Origin: JAADHY01 sp964428935
GTDB taxonomy: Bacteria > Planctomycetota > Planctomycetia > Planctomycetales > Planctomycetaceae
Assembly: GCA_964428935.1 (NCBI GenBank)
Contig: CAYSAG010000242.1
Span: forward strand, 1 to 8,036
DNA length: 8,036 nucleotides
Direction: 5' to 3'
The position numbers and the translations under genes were made by a program. This document shows positions 5,633-8,036 of the stretch, piece after piece (position 1 is the first letter of the stretch; the number at the start of each line of letters is the position of its first letter). Below the pieces are notes generated by a model. It saw nothing but the letters and a program-made list of their open reading frames with translations. It was not told the origin of the DNA and did not search any database.

Positions 5633-7783
5633 GTGTCGGGCGAACGACCTGGCCAGTCCGGTCACAGAGCGGTGGGGTCGGCGCGGCCGGTGCTGGTGTG
5701 GAGCCTGGTGGTCGGCTGCTTGACGGCTCCCGGCGTCCGGCTGCCAGCGCAGTCCGACCTGCGTGAGGCGGTGTCGGTGCAAACCGACGCCGAGGTCACC
5801 CGTCAGCTGCTCAACGCCGAACAACACCTGGTCGACCGGCAGTGGCTTTCAGCTGTCGAGGTGCTGCGCCGGGTCGTGGAGGAGTCCGCGGACAAACTGG
5901 TCCGCGTCGCTCCGGGCCGCTACGTCCGTGCCGGCTACTACGCTCGCTCGCTGCTGTGCCGGTTGCCGCCGGAAGGACGGAAGGTCTACCGACGACTAGT
6001 CGACAGCGAGGCCCAAGCGTGGCTGCAGGCTGGGCTGGCCAACCGCGACGCCACGCTGCTTCAACGGGTGGTCGACCGAGCGTTCGCCAGTTCCAGCGGC
6101 GACGACGCGCTGTGGCACCTGGGCCATTGGGCCTGGGAGGTGGGCGAGGTCGACCAGGCCCGGGCCGCGTGGTCCTTGCTGCAGCCGTTGCCAGGGGACT
6201 TCCCGTTTGAGCGGGTCGGGCCGGTCGCCCGCTACCCGGACTCGTCGTTCGAGCCGGCCCAGGTGCAAGCTCGGCTGGTCCTTTGCGACGCGTTGGAGGG
6301 AGCGTTGGAGCGGGCCGAGGCGGAGCTGGCGGCCTTGCGACGGCTCCACGCAGACGCGTCCGGCACGCTGGCCGGACAGCGCGGCCGGCTGGTCGAACTG
6401 CTCGAGCAGACGCTGCGCCGACTCCGTCAGGCCGGTTCGGACGAAGGCCGCTTGAACGACTGGCCCACTTTCGGAGGCAACGTGGCTCGCAACGGACGCG
6501 CGGCCGCTCTGCCCGACGTGGGCCGCGTTCTGTGGACCCGTCGGCTGCGTCCGGCCCTGTACGGCGAGCTGCCGTACGGAGTGGCCGGCCACCGGACCCG
6601 GCTGCCGGTTCGCTTTCCGGTGGTGTGGAACGACGCGGTTCTGCTGCCAGACGCCTTCTCGGTTCTCGGCTTCCAGTTGAAAACGGGCCAGCCGCTGTGG
6701 AACGCCGAACAGGGACGGCTCTACGCGGTTCCGTGGGCCGACGCGGGTCAACCCATTCAGCCGGTCGTCGGCACGGGCCTGTACACGGCGACGGTGCGAA
6801 ACGGCCGCCTGTACGCTCGCATGGGACCGCCGGTCACGCTGCAGGCCAGCGGCGAGTTTCGCGCTCGAAGCGAAATCATTGGGTTGGACCTGGCTCGAGG
6901 CGAAGGGCGGCTGTGCTGGCGCGTCACGGCCGACCAGTTTGTTCCGCCGACGGCCGGCTGGTCGTTCGAAGGACTGCCTGTGGTTCTGGGTCGGCGGCTC
7001 TACGTGCCCGTCGTGCGAAGTCACCCCAACCCGTCGGCTCACGTCGCGTGCTTCGACCTGTCCAGTCGCAAGCTGGTGTGGATTCGGCGGGTCTGCACGT
7101 CGCTGCGGACGAGCGAGCGTCGGTGGAACCGGACCGGCCACGCCGTGCTCACCGCCGGCCACGGGTTGCTGTTCTACGCGAGCGAGTTGGGGGCGGTGGC
7201 GGCGTTGGAGCCGAGTGACGGGCGGGTCCGTTGGGTCGTGACCTACTTTCCGAAAGTGCGTCGGTCGAATTGGCCTCAACCCCCCACGTTGGCCGAGGGA
7301 CTGACCGCCTGTGTTTACGCCGGCGGCTGGCTGTGCGTCGCCCCTCGAAACTCCGACACGCTGCTCGTCCTGGACGCCGACTCGGGAACCGTCTTGCACG
7401 AGGTGCCGGTTCCGTCACCGACGCAACACCTGCTGGGAGTGATCGGCTACACGCTGGTCGGCAGCGGGCGCGGACTGTGGGGCGTGGACGTGCGGACCGG
7501 CCGCTTCCGCTGGCGTGTGAGGTTCGACGACCCGGCGGGCTGGAGCTTCGGCCGTGGCGTGGTGGCGGGCCGACACGTGTTCTGGCCCACGCGAGAAGAA
7601 ATTCTGGTCGTCGACGCCGAAACCGGCTCGCTGGTCCGACGAATCGACGTGCGACGCCGCTACGGCCTGAGCGGCGGAAACCTGCTGGTGGCTGGCGGCC
7701 ACCTGGTTCTGGCCACACCCGAGTCGTTGGTTGTGTTCGACCAGTTCGGGCGGCTGCCGACGGCGCCTCGACGGTCGCCGTGA
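5633..7783 (+). CDS. secreted TPR-like / PQQ-type beta-propeller protein
   Basis: A 716-residue protein starting at GTG. A basic n-region (1-18), hydrophobic core (about 19-30) and 'RLPAQ-SD' (about 36-42) form a signal peptide, so it should act outside the cytoplasm. Residues about 45-270 are helical and TPR-like: 'RQLLNAEQHLVDRQWLSAVEVLRRVVE', 'YYARSLLCRLPPEGRKVYRRLVDSEAQAWL' and 'GEVDQARAAWSLLQPLP'. From 'NDWPTFGGNVARNG' (275 onward) the chain is a BamB/quinoprotein-type propeller with repeats of the D..TG...W kind. Examples are 'VGRVLWTRRL', 'LKTGQPLW', 'SSRKLVWIRR', 'PSDGRVRWVV', 'DADSGTVLHE', 'DVRTGRFRW' (619-627) and 'DAETGSLVRR'. About seven or eight blades fit the length. No dehydrogenase active-site motif or haem-binding CxxCH is present, so a scaffolding or binding role is more likely than PQQ enzymology. 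It follows the cupredoxin by 45 bp, indicating an operon. It has only five lysines and one internal methionine. Confidence 0.85.
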   Translation: MSGERPGQSGHRAVGSARPVLVWSLVVGCLTAPGVRLPAQSDLREAVSVQTDAEVTRQLLNAEQHLVDRQWLSAVEVLRRVVEESADKLVRVAPGRYVRAGYYARSLLCRLPPEGRKVYRRLVDSEAQAWLQAGLANRDATLLQRVVDRAFASSSGDDALWHLGHWAWEVGEVDQARAAWSLLQPLPGDFPFERVGPVARYPDSSFEPAQVQARLVLCDALEGALERAEAELAALRRLHADASGTLAGQRGRLVELLEQTLRRLRQAGSDEGRLNDWPTFGGNVARNGRAAALPDVGRVLWTRRLRPALYGELPYGVAGHRTRLPVRFPVVWNDAVLLPDAFSVLGFQLKTGQPLWNAEQGRLYAVPWADAGQPIQPVVGTGLYTATVRNGRLYARMGPPVTLQASGEFRARSEIIGLDLARGEGRLCWRVTADQFVPPTAGWSFEGLPVVLGRRLYVPVVRSHPNPSAHVACFDLSSRKLVWIRRVCTSLRTSERRWNRTGHAVLTAGHGLLFYASELGAVAALEPSDGRVRWVVTYFPKVRRSNWPQPPTLAEGLTACVYAGGWLCVAPRNSDTLLVLDADSGTVLHEVPVPSPTQHLLGVIGYTLVGSGRGLWGVDVRTGRFRWRVRFDDPAGWSFGRGVVAGRHVFWPTREEILVVDAETGSLVRRIDVRRRYGLSGGNLLVAGGHLVLATPESLVVFDQFGRLPTAPRRSP

Positions 7784-8036
7784 GCGTTTGGCGCGGCGCT
7801 GCGAGCAGGACGTGTTGCGTTGCGACAGCCGACAGGCCAGCTGAACGACAGCGGCTCTGGCCACGCGGCGGGCCGGCCAGTGCGGTCGCGAAAAAGGGGC
7901 GACGACAAGACGGCTCGCCCCCGCTCGAACGGCGGCGGGCGTGTGGCTGGCCGTGCGCCGGCGCAAGGGCCGCCCGCGTGTCTGTGCGAAACTGTCCCAG
8001 GGTTGGTCCAAGACGGGTGGACGAGAAAACGACGAG
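7784..8036. other. right-edge sequence without a supported gene
   Basis: No terminator with a T-tract follows the TGA at 7781-7783. CGCCC (around 7917) and GGGCG (around 7937) could form a weak interrupted stem. A GTG at 7941 opens a 32-codon frame to the window end, but it has no good ribosome site and no recognisable product. Confidence 0.4.

Noticed and set aside
4433..5827. 464-codon minus-strand frame opposite the cupredoxin gene
   Set aside because: The plus strand has a signal peptide, copper ligands and ribosome site. The minus frame reads as an Arg/His/Gln-rich shadow.
5996..7399. 467-codon minus-strand frame inside the propeller gene
   Set aside because: It lies wholly antisense to recognisable PQQ repeats and has no domain of its own.
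7941..8036. GTG-initiated frame open to the right edge
   Set aside because: Thirty-two codons with no good Shine-Dalgarno site or recognisable sequence. Open frames are uninformative in this composition.

Overview
The window is roughly two-thirds G+C and fits a chromosomal piece of a planctomycete. The evidence is a DUF1570-type secreted gluzincin, a TPR-like/PQQ-propeller protein opening with an 'LPPEG..VYRRL' region, a secreted protein with the 'RLESDSRLERRRAESELLRLGPSVLPLL' type HEAT-like motif, a cupredoxin/carboxypeptidase-regulatory protein, and an intergenic repeat reading as NPTRPRGP / SLTRRVGV. These assignments come from family recognition, not a search.

Layout. 1-127: left edge with a small hairpin and no gene. 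128-1135 (+): an actin-like (ASKHA-fold) protein. 1136-1543: convergent intergenic region with a hairpin, a 42-bp tandem repeat and a short direct repeat. 1544-2878 (-): secreted DUF1570-like metallopeptidase. 2879-3092: divergent intergenic region. 3093-4583 (+): secreted HEAT-like protein of unknown role. 4584-4819: intergenic. 4820-5587 (+): secreted cupredoxin with an amicyanin-like copper loop and a C-terminal regulatory beta-sandwich. 5633-7783 (+): secreted TPR-like plus PQQ beta-propeller protein, 45 bp after the cupredoxin and probably co-transcribed with it. 7784-8036: no supported gene.

Four of the five proteins carry signal peptides, so the window mostly encodes cell-envelope or periplasmic functions. 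The cupredoxin/propeller pair is the only clear operon. Their physical partnership and any electron-transfer role are inference. The ASKHA protein is the only cytoplasmic one and has no obvious functional link to the rest.

The most unusual property is compositional. The dinucleotide AT is nearly as rare as TA (about 51 counted by hand in 8036 bp, against about 220 expected from base composition). No ATA or TAT trinucleotide was seen, and one stretch of 1045 bp has no AT at all. The proteins contain almost no internal methionine (4 in about 2250 residues) and little isoleucine. Lysine is also very scarce except in the cupredoxin gene. I found no mobile element, CRISPR array, tRNA, rRNA or defence-like cassette.
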